A DNA stretch of 33,008 nt, taken from positions 1 to 33,008 of the forward strand of contig WRKZ01000017.1 of NCBI GenBank assembly GCA_009777835.1, written 5' to 3'. Of this stretch, positions 1-9,142 are shown piece after piece. The position numbers and the translations under genes were made by a program. Position 1 is the stretch's first letter. Every line of letters begins with the position of its first letter. The stretch comes from Oscillospiraceae bacterium. Lineage in GTDB: Bacteria; Bacillota; Clostridia; Oscillospirales; Ruminococcaceae. The notes below the pieces were generated by a model. The model ran no database searches. It had not been told where the DNA came from and saw only the letters and a list, made by a program, of their open reading frames with translations.

Positions 1-1
1 C

Positions 2-208
2 GGACTCGAACCCCTCACCCACACCCCCAACCAAACCGATTTCAAAATCTCCGAAGAAAAGCAAGCGCAAACACTCCTCACGAAAATCGTCGAAGCAGGA
101 GTCACCCTCGTAAAGTTTGAGCTGCGCGAACCCTCTCTCCACGAAATCTTCGTAGAAAAAGTCGGCGGAGAAATCGGCGAATTCACAGAAGGAGGGATTA
201 CAGAATGA
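2..208 (+). CDS. ABC transporter ATP-binding protein, C-terminal fragment
   Basis: This is the last 68 codons of a gene cut by the window edge. The frame opens at base 2 and ends at TGA 206-208. No Walker or signature motif remains, so the assignment rests on two points. The tail resembles the C-terminal extension of ABC-2 exporter ATPases, with a segment reading LREPSLHEIFVEKVGG; that family commonly ends in a PSLEEIFL-like helix. It also lies directly upstream of an ABC-2 permease, with 31 bases between them. By family knowledge it would be the cytoplasmic ATPase that energises the permease. The substrate is unknown. NatA-like sodium exporters and drug or peptide exporters share this architecture. 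Confidence 0.75.
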   Translation, partial: GLEPLTHTPNQTDFKISEEKQAQTLLTKIVEAGVTLVKFELREPSLHEIFVEKVGGEIGEFTEGGITE

Positions 209-239
209 GTGTTATAACAAATAAAGGAGGAGTTTCGAT

Positions 240-1616
240 ATGCGTATAAAAGGCTGGAAGAATGTACTGAAATTCACCTACATCCAAACCATTAAAGCGA
301 AATCATTCATCGTGAGTATGTCGATTACGGTAGCTATATTCACGCTGATGATTGCCTTGGCGAATTTCCTGCCGGGGATTCTTGCGTCCGGTTCCGACGA
401 AGACAAAAAAGACAGCGAGTTCGCTGAGTTTGCTATTGAAAAAATCTACATCTACGACCATACATCACTGAACATCGACTTCTCCGTTTTACCGCAAATC
501 GGAATCGAATTCGAGCATATTGAAGACGAACAAACCGAAGCTTTAGTTTATCAAATCACCCCCGGCGATAAAGCGGAGGTGTTAGTAATGATTCTGCCGG
601 GTTCAGTCGAGGTTCATGGCGAAGGCGTTGGTTATGAACTCAAAATATTCCGCCCGGAAGACCCGTCGATAATGAGCAATTCCGACTGTCAAGCGGTACT
701 CGCCATCTTTGAATCGCAGATTCACAAAGCGAACCTTATTTCACTGGGGGTTCGGGAAGAAAACGTTTACCGGGCGAATACCTATGTACAAACCGGCATC
801 TTCGTGGGGTTAGAAAAGCAGCAAAGCGAAATCGCGCAGGTAATTACCGGGATTATGAATATGCTGATTTCGGTCATTCTGTTCGTGTTAATCGTGATGT
901 TCGGTCAATTGACCGCACAAGCCATTGCCACCGAAAAAGCCTCCCGCGTTATGGAGCTACTGCTGACTTCGGTCAAACCGCTTGCGGTGGTGGTGGGCAA
1001 GGTGTTAGGGACAATGCTCGTCGCTTTAACAACGGTGGTAATCCTCGGCGGAATCTCAACCATTGCGTTCTTCGCCGTCGCACCGTACGGAATATTGGGC
1101 GAACTCACCGGAATAGTCGAAGTGAGCGAGCCGATTATCACCGAAATATCATCGGAATTTTCTACGGTGTTCGCGGGATTCACCCCGATAAGTATTCTGC
1201 TGATTCTGCTGATTTTCATACTGGGATTCCTGTTCTACGCATTGATTTCGGCATTAATCGGAGCGAGCGTGAGCAAAATCGAAGACCTGCAGACCGCACT
1301 TCAGCCGCTCATGCTTACCGGCGCATTAGGATTTTACCTGGCGTACATCATACCCGCACTTGAAATGGATTCAAGCATTGATGTAAGCCTTTTCACGAAG
1401 CTGTCCTGGTATCTCCCGATTTCATCGCCGTTTGCACTGCCCGGCGCGATTCTGTCGGGGCGGGTTCAAGGCACCGAAATGCTGGTGGCTATAGGGGTGC
1501 TGGTTATATTCGTGGTGTTGTTCGCGCTGTTCGTCTCAAAGGTGTACGAACACATCATTCTCCACAACGGCAACAGGGTGAAAGTCAAAGATATGTTCAA
1601 AATGCTGAAAACATGA
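240..1616 (+). CDS. ABC-2 type transporter permease (NatB-like)
   Basis: A 458-residue integral membrane protein, the transmembrane partner of the ABC ATPase that ends just upstream. One hydrophobic helix (about residues 22-48) is followed by a large hydrophilic domain of about 150 residues, presumably extracytoplasmic. About five more membrane segments follow between residues 205 and 445. This one-plus-five layout with a large loop is typical of the NatB/YhaP branch of ABC-2 permeases. The conserved stretch ATEKASRVMELLLTSVKP just after the second membrane helix is a family hallmark. The start at 240 follows AAAGGAGG (224-231) with good spacing. Its stop is 7 bases from the convergent stop of the next gene. 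The exported substrate cannot be read from the sequence. Confidence 0.88.
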   Translation: MRIKGWKNVLKFTYIQTIKAKSFIVSMSITVAIFTLMIALANFLPGILASGSDEDKKDSEFAEFAIEKIYIYDHTSLNIDFSVLPQIGIEFEHIEDEQTEALVYQITPGDKAEVLVMILPGSVEVHGEGVGYELKIFRPEDPSIMSNSDCQAVLAIFESQIHKANLISLGVREENVYRANTYVQTGIFVGLEKQQSEIAQVITGIMNMLISVILFVLIVMFGQLTAQAIATEKASRVMELLLTSVKPLAVVVGKVLGTMLVALTTVVILGGISTIAFFAVAPYGILGELTGIVEVSEPIITEISSEFSTVFAGFTPISILLILLIFILGFLFYALISALIGASVSKIEDLQTALQPLMLTGALGFYLAYIIPALEMDSSIDVSLFTKLSWYLPISSPFALPGAILSGRVQGTEMLVAIGVLVIFVVLFALFVSKVYEHIILHNGNRVKVKDMFKMLKT

Positions 1617-1623
1617 CACCGAT

Positions 1624-2691
1624 TCACAACAGCTCACCGATGAGCCTGTTCGCAACAAGAAAACCTTTCGTAGTAAGCGAGAGGTTTTCTTGATTTATAA
1701 CAACATACTCCCCCGAAAACGGTTCGGCACGCTGCAGTAACGTCTCCCACTCCCGACTCGTACAATCATCGATACACACGCCGGAATTCAGCCGGAGTTT
1801 CAACATCATTCTCTCTTCGAACCCGCCGGGATTCTCTTCGGTGACGTAGGTTTCCTGTAAAGGCGAATTTATGAACGATTCAACATCTTCTCGCACAGCG
1901 AAGCGTTTTCCCGCATAATAAGAATGTGCAGCCGGCCCGATTCCCACATACTCCTCACAATTCCAGTACTTGAGGTTGTGAAGACACTCACACCCGGGAA
2001 TGGCAAAGTTGCTTATTTCATATTGACTTAATCCATGAACGTTTAACTCTTCGACCGTCTGTTCATACAGTTTAGCGGTCTCTTCTTCCGGCAGACTCCG
2101 CTCACTTTCGAACATATATGCCGAAATATGCTCGGTCGGCAACTCATGAACCGCATCCAAACCCTTCTGTCCCGGAATACCGAGCATTATGTCCAGTGAA
2201 ACACGGAATCCCGCTTTATGCGCCGATTCTACCGCCGAAATCGCCCTGCGTGAGTCATGCCGCCGACCCAAATACCGCAAAACCGAATCGTCGAGCGACT
2301 GTACCCCCAACGAAAGCCGATTCACCCCCGCTTCACGAAGCACCGCCAACATTCGCTCGTCCACATCGTCGGGATTAGCCTCCGCCGTGATTTCACAGTC
2401 AGCGGTCAACGAACCCCTTTCCCGCAGAAACGCAACCACCTCGGCAACTTCACGGTACAAAAGCGAAGGAGTCCCCCCTCCAAAAAAAACAGTACCGAAT
2501 TTCAAGTGAGAATCTACATACGGAAGAAGATTCCGAACCACCGCAGACATATACGATTTGTATAATTCTGTCGAAATATTACCGATTGTGTCGATTTCAC
2601 GGGAATAAAATCCGCAGTAACCGCACTTGGATTTACAAAACGGAACATGAACATACAACCCGGCTTCCGTCATTTTCGAGCCAACCCTCAT
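1624..2691 (-). CDS. hemW: HemW-like radical SAM protein (coproporphyrinogen III oxidase family)
   Basis: A 355-residue radical SAM protein. The N-terminus carries LYVHVPFCKSKCGYCGF, giving the CxxxCxxC cluster-binding motif at C19, C23 and C26. The residue pair after the last Cys is G-F, not the G-C/x-C of true HemN oxidases, which favours HemW, a haem chaperone. A FFGGGTPSLL segment (SAM-binding glycine motif), EANPDD, RLSLGVQS and the HemW-type C-terminal domain follow in order. HemW usually has 370-390 residues, so this is slightly short but complete. The start overlaps the upstream stop (ATGA), implying translational coupling; an internal Met at residue 7 is an alternative start. Its place after the transglutaminase genes seems incidental. 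Confidence 0.85.
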   Translation of the reverse strand: MRVGSKMTEAGLYVHVPFCKSKCGYCGFYSREIDTIGNISTELYKSYMSAVVRNLLPYVDSHLKFGTVFFGGGTPSLLYREVAEVVAFLRERGSLTADCEITAEANPDDVDERMLAVLREAGVNRLSLGVQSLDDSVLRYLGRRHDSRRAISAVESAHKAGFRVSLDIMLGIPGQKGLDAVHELPTEHISAYMFESERSLPEEETAKLYEQTVEELNVHGLSQYEISNFAIPGCECLHNLKYWNCEEYVGIGPAAHSYYAGKRFAVREDVESFINSPLQETYVTEENPGGFEERMMLKLRLNSGVCIDDCTSREWETLLQRAEPFSGEYVVINQENLSLTTKGFLVANRLIGELL

Positions 2692-3866
2692 TGAAGTACA
2701 AGCATCAACAGCTTGTAAACTCCGTAATCGCTGATTAGATACCCAATTTCGTCGAGTGAAGCATACGCATCAAGAAAAGTCAGGTCGGTTTCCTCCACGT
2801 TAAATTCGCACAGGATTTCATACCCTGTTTGGGATTTGCTGTACCGCTCCCCGAACAAGCTTTTCAGCGCGGACGGCGAATCGGCAGTCCAACCGGTATA
2901 GCTGAAGTAATTGTACTCCATTTCGTTTGACGAAACCACATCGGGATACAATGCCGCCCTCCACAAATGCGTTCCGTGCAGGTGCGAATCGCTCACGTTG
3001 AAGTATCTGTGTGAACGAATTCCCTCTTGGTCGTTCCAGGTGACATCGACGTGATACCATTTCGGGTCGGATTCGTCGCCGTAATTAACAAGATTCCATG
3101 CGTGATTCTCGGCTTCCCCTGCAGTCCCCGCAGTCCCCGTGATAATCACACTTTCGATTCCCGCCATCGAAAGCAACATCTTATACGCATGAACATATCC
3201 CTGGCAGACTGCTTTTCCCTCCGCCAGTGCGCCATAGACGTTGAACGCATTTGAATTGTCCGCGTAATCATCATCATACTCGATTAAATCCACCAGTATT
3301 GCATGAATTGCATAGGATTTCTCGAAAACGCTCGTATTTTCGGGATTTTCGAAACCTTCGGTAATTTCCGCCAAAATCGACTTGGCTTTTTCATAGGTTT
3401 CAACTTCTTTTTCACTTAACCGTGAAGAATCCCCGTTTTTATCGGCGGCGAGAATGTTCATATACATCTCATATTGAAGGGTGATTTCGGCTTGCGACTT
3501 CTCGTCATCGGTAAGAATCTCAGCCGCGATTCCCTTAATCCCGTACAGCGACAACAATTCCGAATGAGAATCGTAATAATCATTCAAATCGTCCCACACC
3601 GTGACATCTTTAAGGACTGCCTTGCCGCTTACAGCGAAATCCTCGCTCATTTCCGCAATAAAGCGGTCGAGCTGATAGTGATTCTCGTAAACCGTCTCAA
3701 CAACCGGTTCGATAGTCACTTCCGAGGAGTCCGAAGCGGAATCCCTTCCCCCGGCATCGCGAAACAGGTCGTTGAACGCATCACACCCGACTAATGCGAG
3801 AATCATCGCCAAAATCACTATCGGCGCGATTATTTTTCTCTCGAAACTTTTAAAATTACTTTTCAA
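2688..3866 (-). CDS. transglutaminase-like lipoprotein
   Basis: A 392-residue predicted lipoprotein. The signal peptide ends in a lipobox with Cys28 (ALVGC), so the mature protein should be tethered to the outer face of the membrane. A transglutaminase/papain-like core carries Cys221 (AVCQGYVHAYK), His255 (ENHAWN) and Asp274 (WYHVDVTWND), a complete catalytic triad. The start is TTG at 3866, chosen because AGGAGG (3873-3878) lies six bases upstream and no ATG is placed better. The upstream stop codon overlaps the spacer. Such proteins may crosslink or cleave peptides in the wall; the substrate is unknown. Its position right after a membrane transglutaminase suggests a paired function. An acidic middle segment (residues 90-175) has no recognised domain. 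Confidence 0.8.
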   Translation of the reverse strand: MKSNFKSFERKIIAPIVILAMILALVGCDAFNDLFRDAGGRDSASDSSEVTIEPVVETVYENHYQLDRFIAEMSEDFAVSGKAVLKDVTVWDDLNDYYDSHSELLSLYGIKGIAAEILTDDEKSQAEITLQYEMYMNILAADKNGDSSRLSEKEVETYEKAKSILAEITEGFENPENTSVFEKSYAIHAILVDLIEYDDDYADNSNAFNVYGALAEGKAVCQGYVHAYKMLLSMAGIESVIITGTAGTAGEAENHAWNLVNYGDESDPKWYHVDVTWNDQEGIRSHRYFNVSDSHLHGTHLWRAALYPDVVSSNEMEYNYFSYTGWTADSPSALKSLFGERYSKSQTGYEILCEFNVEETDLTFLDAYASLDEIGYLISDYGVYKLLMLVLQ

Positions 3867-3869
3867 ACT

Positions 3870-6809
3870 TTACCTCCTGTATTTATGCCTGAGAACAAGT
3901 CTCTCGGCGGTTTTCTTCTCGGTGACTGTCTTTTCGTACAATGCCGCGACATATTCGTATAACGAAGCATATTCGGCATGCGTGAGTATTATTTCGGGAG
4001 AATTTACATCGGCGAACTCCATTTTCTCGAACACCGGCATAATTCGCTCCAACGAAACGCTTTCCAACTGCGGAAGTTGTGAATCGACTTTTTTTGCGAA
4101 ATCCAACGGGGGTTCACCCGCCGTAACATGAATCCCCTCAGCCTCCAACAGCTTAAACATGAATCTGTACATCTCTTCGGCGGTTTTGTTGTAGGAAACC
4201 ACTCCGCCTTTACCGCTTCCGCCACTCTTGAACCGCGCGAACTTACGCTCCTCGGATTTACGCAGTCTGCGAAGATATGCCGACACCGCCGCAATCCCGC
4301 CGCCGACAATGAACACGACAACCGCAATCCCGCCGATTAAACGCAGATTGAGCTTGCTGCCGGAATTCCCCGCCGTTTCATCGGTGGTTTCGGAAGGCTC
4401 AACCGCTGTAACATCGGAAACGCTCTCCGGCGGCGAAGTCATTTCATCGGGGGTGGTTATAATCAGAGGGGTTGTCTCCTCGGGAGTCGTTACCGGCACT
4501 TCCGAATTTGCACCCGGCACTTCGCTTGAAGAGAATTGTTCCTGCCCGTGCGCCCCGCCGGTCGGGTCGAAAGGAACCCAGCCGATTCCTTCTATATAGA
4601 CCTCCACCCAGGCATGGAAATCACGTTCGGCAATAGTATGCTCATATCCGTAAGGACTAGGCGTTCCGTCATTTGCAACCGTGACAATTCCCGTGACATA
4701 ACGGGCGGGAAAACCCATATACCGCATCGCCATCACCATCGAGGAAGCGTACATAGCACAATGACCCTCCCGCGTGTCGTGAAGAAAAGTCCCGATTGCG
4801 GTATTATCCCCATCGTAATTGTTGACCGTCAGCGAATAGCTGTAATTCTCCCGCAAATACAGATTGATATACTGCGCAAACGCAAGTGCGTTGGTAGTGA
4901 CTCTATCTGAATTTCCATAGTGAATCATCACCGCCGAAGAACTAAAATAGTCAAACGCACCCGATTCAAACAAGAATTTCTCTATATTTTCGTATTCTCC
5001 ATCCGGGACTCTCGTGTAAATCTGATTAATTAAATACTGATATTCACGAAGCTTTTCCTCGTCTATAACGGAAATTAGGTCAACGAGGGTGTTTCTTTCG
5101 TACCACTCCTGAAGCCCCCGAGTGAGAAGCATAGTGCTGTAAACATCGTTGAACAAACCGAAATCGCCGAGTTTCAGGTAATACGTATCAAAGGTCGTAC
5201 TGCTCATTCGGCGGGTGGGCTTGATATAGGTGTCACCGTAAACGGTATAGTCCGAATTCGTCTTGAAATCATCATCGTAAGGCATAGTCGGCAAGAGCAG
5301 AAACCCCGTCCGTGACAAATACTCGATTCTCACTTCCTGTCTGCCGATTAAGTCGGAAGGTCTATGCGATAAACCAAAATTACCCGACAACAAATCCAGA
5401 ACATTGCTGTAAACGTGATACTCCTTTTCCGGGGTGAAGTCTTCCAGTAACTGAAGCAATAATTCATATCGGTGAGAATCCTGCACGACCGTCCATTTGT
5501 CACCCTCTAAATCGATTCCTATTCCCCCCCGCAGGTAAATCTTCTCGGAATTATCTTCGACATGAACCTTTATAATGGGAATATTCCCGTTGGGCGGGCG
5601 ATTCATACTGATTCCGGTCGAAATGTCACTGCTTATATTGGGGAAATATCCGTTATCGTTAATCGAGCCGAAGTTGTGCTTGAAAAACTGCCGAATCGGT
5701 GCGGGAACAAGCGACTGAATATCGTACGCTAAATCCACGAACTTGCGGTAATCGAACTTAACCGCATGAGGGACCAGCGTTTCGGCAATGAAGAACGCCG
5801 TCAACACCAACGCCACCGCCGCAAGTGAATTCCGTCCGTACTTATAAAAGTGCGGCCGCTTCCCCGGCGTGACCTTGTGAATTGGTTCGGGACTTCTCGC
5901 AGGATTGGATGACTTTTCCGCGTTGTTTTGCTCGGATTGCTCGGATTGCTCGGATGGATTTTTCGGAATAAAATCATCATAATTAATCTGATGAAGCCCG
6001 CCTATATTCTCCCAGGCGTGTGCCGCCCACATAGCGTACAATCCCAGCAATCCCGCACCGAGAATGTTCATGCCTTCGACATAACCGGCGATTTCCGCCC
6101 CGAAAGCGGGGGTGATGATAAACACCGTGAACCCCAAGATTACGCCGATGTATCGGCTTCGTGCCGCCAACGTAAACATGAACGAGAACAAAACACAAAT
6201 CACCAAAAACGTTTGCGCAATCGCACGGGCATTATGCCAATACAACAACTCCCCCGGTGTGAAATAAGCGTACCGCGCCGTCGAAAGCAACCGACCGTCA
6301 AGGGTGAGCAGCAGATGATTCCAAAACAGGAAAATCGCACTTGAAATCCCCTCACGATTGGCGAACAGCAGAATAAGAATCGCCGGGATAAAAAAGATTC
6401 GCTTTTTGAAATACAGTAAAATAATGTTAAAACCGATAACCGCCGAAAAACACACCGTCATGACTTCTGCCGCAGACACCGGGATTTTGTAGATATTTGC
6501 AAGGGTGATACCAAGTCCCGCCGCCGACAGACAAATCATCAGGAACTTCACCGCAAGCCGCAGCATAAGAAGGAATTGCGGTTCGGGTCTGTTTATGTTT
6601 ATGAAAACAGGCGAATATTCGAACTGTTTTTTCTGTTTTTTCTTCACTTTAAGACCGACCCTCAACGGGTCTTTCTTTAACTTCACTTTCGGCGAAGCCG
6701 TTGCCCGCGGCTCTTGTTTTTTCTTTACTTTCGTCAAGCCGCCTGCCAACGGCGAAGCCGTTGCCCGCGGCTCTTGTTTTTTCTTTTGCTTTCTCTTCAT
6801 TTTATTCAT
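3870..6809 (-). CDS. membrane transglutaminase-like protein with repeat-derived N-terminus
   Basis: A 979-residue membrane protein. A very basic N-terminus (residues 1-65) is followed by about six membrane helices (75-270), a hydrophilic linker, another helix near 328-348 and an extracytoplasmic region. The transglutaminase core has Cys684 (REGHCAMYASSM), His732 (DFHAWVEV) and Asp748 (WVPFDPTGG). A Thr/Pro-rich linker, a further helix (820-845) and a DUF4129-like cytoplasmic tail complete it. This is the TgpA/YebA-type architecture seen next to MoxR and DUF58 genes. The start overlaps the DUF58 stop (ATGA). Residues 8-20 and 28-40 are near-identical copies (KKKQEPRATASP) encoded by a genomic palindromic repeat inserted in frame. 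The substrate is unknown; a role in envelope protein processing is inferred. Confidence 0.85.
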   Translation of the reverse strand: MNKMKRKQKKKQEPRATASPLAGGLTKVKKKQEPRATASPKVKLKKDPLRVGLKVKKKQKKQFEYSPVFININRPEPQFLLMLRLAVKFLMICLSAAGLGITLANIYKIPVSAAEVMTVCFSAVIGFNIILLYFKKRIFFIPAILILLFANREGISSAIFLFWNHLLLTLDGRLLSTARYAYFTPGELLYWHNARAIAQTFLVICVLFSFMFTLAARSRYIGVILGFTVFIITPAFGAEIAGYVEGMNILGAGLLGLYAMWAAHAWENIGGLHQINYDDFIPKNPSEQSEQSEQNNAEKSSNPARSPEPIHKVTPGKRPHFYKYGRNSLAAVALVLTAFFIAETLVPHAVKFDYRKFVDLAYDIQSLVPAPIRQFFKHNFGSINDNGYFPNISSDISTGISMNRPPNGNIPIIKVHVEDNSEKIYLRGGIGIDLEGDKWTVVQDSHRYELLLQLLEDFTPEKEYHVYSNVLDLLSGNFGLSHRPSDLIGRQEVRIEYLSRTGFLLLPTMPYDDDFKTNSDYTVYGDTYIKPTRRMSSTTFDTYYLKLGDFGLFNDVYSTMLLTRGLQEWYERNTLVDLISVIDEEKLREYQYLINQIYTRVPDGEYENIEKFLFESGAFDYFSSSAVMIHYGNSDRVTTNALAFAQYINLYLRENYSYSLTVNNYDGDNTAIGTFLHDTREGHCAMYASSMVMAMRYMGFPARYVTGIVTVANDGTPSPYGYEHTIAERDFHAWVEVYIEGIGWVPFDPTGGAHGQEQFSSSEVPGANSEVPVTTPEETTPLIITTPDEMTSPPESVSDVTAVEPSETTDETAGNSGSKLNLRLIGGIAVVVFIVGGGIAAVSAYLRRLRKSEERKFARFKSGGSGKGGVVSYNKTAEEMYRFMFKLLEAEGIHVTAGEPPLDFAKKVDSQLPQLESVSLERIMPVFEKMEFADVNSPEIILTHAEYASLYEYVAALYEKTVTEKKTAERLVLRHKYRR
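6690..6786 (-). repeat. GCAAAACAAGAGC-family palindromic repeat inside a coding sequence
   Basis: Two identical 37-base blocks lie 60 bases apart, at 6690-6726 and 6750-6786, within codons 8-40 of the transglutaminase gene. In the gene's sense they begin AAAAAACAAGAGCCGCGGG. The stretch between them reads GGCTTCGCCGTTGGCAGG and then CGGCTTGACGA, almost the same as the intergenic repeat at 14344-14400. The upstream copy is full length and the second lacks the distal half. Both keep the frame open. Confidence 0.85.
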
Positions 6810-8149
6810 AACAGCGTGACCCCGCCAAACGATTCGATTTCTTTATCGGTGTCGCCTTTTATGCGAACAACCTTGATTTTCGTCCCGCTCTCCAGATATG
6901 AGAGGAGGTTATCTTGTTCGGAAATGATTTTTTTCAGCTTTGATTTTTCCGGTTTTTCCGGGTTATTTAAGCCTTCTTTTAATTCTCTCGGTTTTTCTTC
7001 GGGTTGAAACGGCGCAATCGCCGCTAAAACGACATTATTACGGAACAGCAATCCCATTGAACGAAGTTTCTCGATTAAATCCTCACTCACCGAAGGCGTA
7101 ACTATATAGACCGCCGATTCGTTGCGCAGTTGGTGATAAAACTCATCGAACAAATCGGTAAAACTCCCCGTGCCGTTCAGATTAAACGGTTCTACCGGGA
7201 GAAATGCCAACTTTCTGCTCAACTCAAAACAATCGGACAGGTTTTCCGGATGTCTGATTTGCGAACCCGTATCTTGATTGCCTTCTTCTGCCGTCGCGTT
7301 CTCTTGATTTGCTTGATACAGGTAAAACGCCGAATTCCCCGACAAAATAATCCGTCGAATAATTGCGAGGGAGGTTTCAATCACCAAATCCGAACCGTGT
7401 AAGACATATTCGGTGGGGAAATCAAGCATTTCACTACAGAAATCGCAGAAAATCAACGATGATTGGTCGTAATTGGACTCCATCTGTTTCACAATCAGCT
7501 CGTCGAGTTTTACCGACAGATTCCAGTGAATATGACGCAACGATTCACCCTCGCGGTATTCCCGAAGGTGAGAAAAAACATCCTTGTTAAATCCGTGGGG
7601 CTTCGGCTGCGAAATCTCGGTATCTTCCTGATTATCACCGCTCAAATATCCAAGCGTGAGTTCCCTGGGGTAAGACATAAGTTTTCGGGGCTCTTTCAAA
7701 TATACCTTAAATTTGAAGATTTTCAAAAGGTCGAAGAATTCCACCCGCTCAACCCCGATAATGTATTCCCCGCGGAAACTCACGACGTTTCGCAGGTTAA
7801 GATTGATTTGTCTGAACGGGTCAAGTGAGATAATCAGCATCTTATTTTGCGGTTTATAAGTCCCTTTTTCGCAGACCTTGACGTAAATTCGAACCGGGGT
7901 CAACGGCATAATAAAGTTGTTTTTGATTTGCAGGTTCAAATTAAAGGCGGATTTCCGCTCGACTACTTCCGGCGGAACGTCCACTTCGGTTTCCATACAG
8001 GATTTCGTAATCAAGCTCAACACAAATGAAATCCCGCATATAAGCAGCACCGTCACCAGAAGCAACGGCATAAGCTGCGAATGATAGGCGTAACACAGTA
8101 TAAACAGAATCACAATCACCGAGATGAAAAACGTCCTGAACTCCCTCAT
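6806..8149 (-). CDS. DUF58 domain protein
   Basis: A 447-residue protein with two adjacent hydrophobic helices at the N-terminus (about residues 8-48), an extended beta-rich region, and the DUF58 signature near residues 195-220 (REYREGESLRHIHWNLSVK). DUF58 proteins have a von Willebrand A-like fold and are nearly always encoded with MoxR AAA+ ATPases and membrane transglutaminases, as here. MoxR lies directly upstream and both junctions are 4-base ATGA overlaps. The biochemical role is not established; MoxR partners are thought to help assemble or mature envelope or secreted complexes. The C-terminal 60 residues are charged and predicted helical. No defect was seen. Confidence 0.88.
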   Translation of the reverse strand: MREFRTFFISVIVILFILCYAYHSQLMPLLLVTVLLICGISFVLSLITKSCMETEVDVPPEVVERKSAFNLNLQIKNNFIMPLTPVRIYVKVCEKGTYKPQNKMLIISLDPFRQINLNLRNVVSFRGEYIIGVERVEFFDLLKIFKFKVYLKEPRKLMSYPRELTLGYLSGDNQEDTEISQPKPHGFNKDVFSHLREYREGESLRHIHWNLSVKLDELIVKQMESNYDQSSLIFCDFCSEMLDFPTEYVLHGSDLVIETSLAIIRRIILSGNSAFYLYQANQENATAEEGNQDTGSQIRHPENLSDCFELSRKLAFLPVEPFNLNGTGSFTDLFDEFYHQLRNESAVYIVTPSVSEDLIEKLRSMGLLFRNNVVLAAIAPFQPEEKPRELKEGLNNPEKPEKSKLKKIISEQDNLLSYLESGTKIKVVRIKGDTDKEIESFGGVTLL

Positions 8150-9105
8150 TGGCTCGTCCTTGTGAACGGCGGCGTAATCCCCCCCGCAATTTCCTTCAGC
8201 ACGCTCAACTCGCTGACTTTACGGATTTTCGCCTCCTGCGTAAGAATCAAACGATGCGCCAACACATGAGGCAGCATATTCAGCACATCTTCCGGGATTA
8301 CGTATGCTCTCCCCGAAACAAATGCGCAACTTTGCGAGGCGCGCATCAGCATAAGGCTCGCCCTGGGACTCGCCCCGAGGGTGACACACCGATGTTCCCG
8401 CGTGGAAGCCACCAAACGGACAATATACTCGGCAATGCTGTTCTCCAAATTGACCTGCCGCACCGAATTGATGATTTCTATCAGTTCCTCTTTCGTGCAT
8501 ATGGGGCGAATCGCCGAAAGCGGATTGGAAAGTTTTCTCTCGCTTATAATGCTTACCTCCTGCTCCAACGTAGGATACCCCATCGAGATTTTCATGAGAA
8601 AACGGTCGAGTTGGGCTTCCGGCAGGGGATACGTCCCCACGAAGCCGAGTTCGTTCTGGGTCGCAATCACCATGAACGGTTTCGGCAAAACGTAGGATTG
8701 AGAATCCACCGTAACCGTCTGTTCCTCCATCGCTTCAAGCAGTGCAGACTGAGTTTTCGGCGAAGTCCGGTTGATTTCGTCTGCCAGAAATATATTACAC
8801 ATGACCAACCCCTGCCGATATTCGAAGACGTTTTTCTCCTTATTAAACATGGTGAACCCGGTAATGTCGGAAGCCATCACGTCCGGCGTGAACTGCGCGC
8901 GCTTGCAAATCAACCCCATTGACCTGCCGAGTGCGGTTGCAAGCGTGGTCTTCCCCACACCGGGGACATCTTCGATAAGTACATGCCCCCCCGAAAGCAG
9001 AGCAATCAAGAGGTATTTGACGACTTCCCGCTTACCCACCACCACCTTCTCGACTTCGTCGGCGATTGCCCGTATTTTCTTATACGATTCTTGTAAATTT
9101 GTCAT
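8146..9105 (-). CDS. MoxR family AAA+ ATPase
   Basis: A 319-residue AAA+ ATPase of typical MoxR length. Walker A is LIEDVPGVGKTTLA (about residues 40-53) and Walker B is NIFLADEINRTSPKTQSALLEAMEE (first part about 103-112). A sensor-1 segment (FMVIATQNE) and arginine-finger region (LPEAQLDRF) follow, then a C-terminal lid domain with TLGASPRASLML. MoxR proteins act as chaperone-like remodelers, usually for a DUF58/vWA partner, which is the next gene (4-base overlap). The start ATG at 9105 follows AAAGGA at a rather long spacing. The 37-base gap upstream separates it from the nucleotidyltransferase gene, so the two could share one transcript. Confidence 0.93.
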   Translation of the reverse strand: MTNLQESYKKIRAIADEVEKVVVGKREVVKYLLIALLSGGHVLIEDVPGVGKTTLATALGRSMGLICKRAQFTPDVMASDITGFTMFNKEKNVFEYRQGLVMCNIFLADEINRTSPKTQSALLEAMEEQTVTVDSQSYVLPKPFMVIATQNELGFVGTYPLPEAQLDRFLMKISMGYPTLEQEVSIISERKLSNPLSAIRPICTKEELIEIINSVRQVNLENSIAEYIVRLVASTREHRCVTLGASPRASLMLMRASQSCAFVSGRAYVIPEDVLNMLPHVLAHRLILTQEAKIRKVSELSVLKEIAGGITPPFTRTSQ

Positions 9106-9142
9106 TTGATTGTGTTATCCTTTCTGTTATGTTTTGGATTTT

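Noticed and set aside
8149-8922. A 257-codon plus-strand open frame opposite the MoxR gene
   Set aside because: It is rich in His/Arg as expected for antisense of this composition, and MoxR motifs on the other strand are clear.
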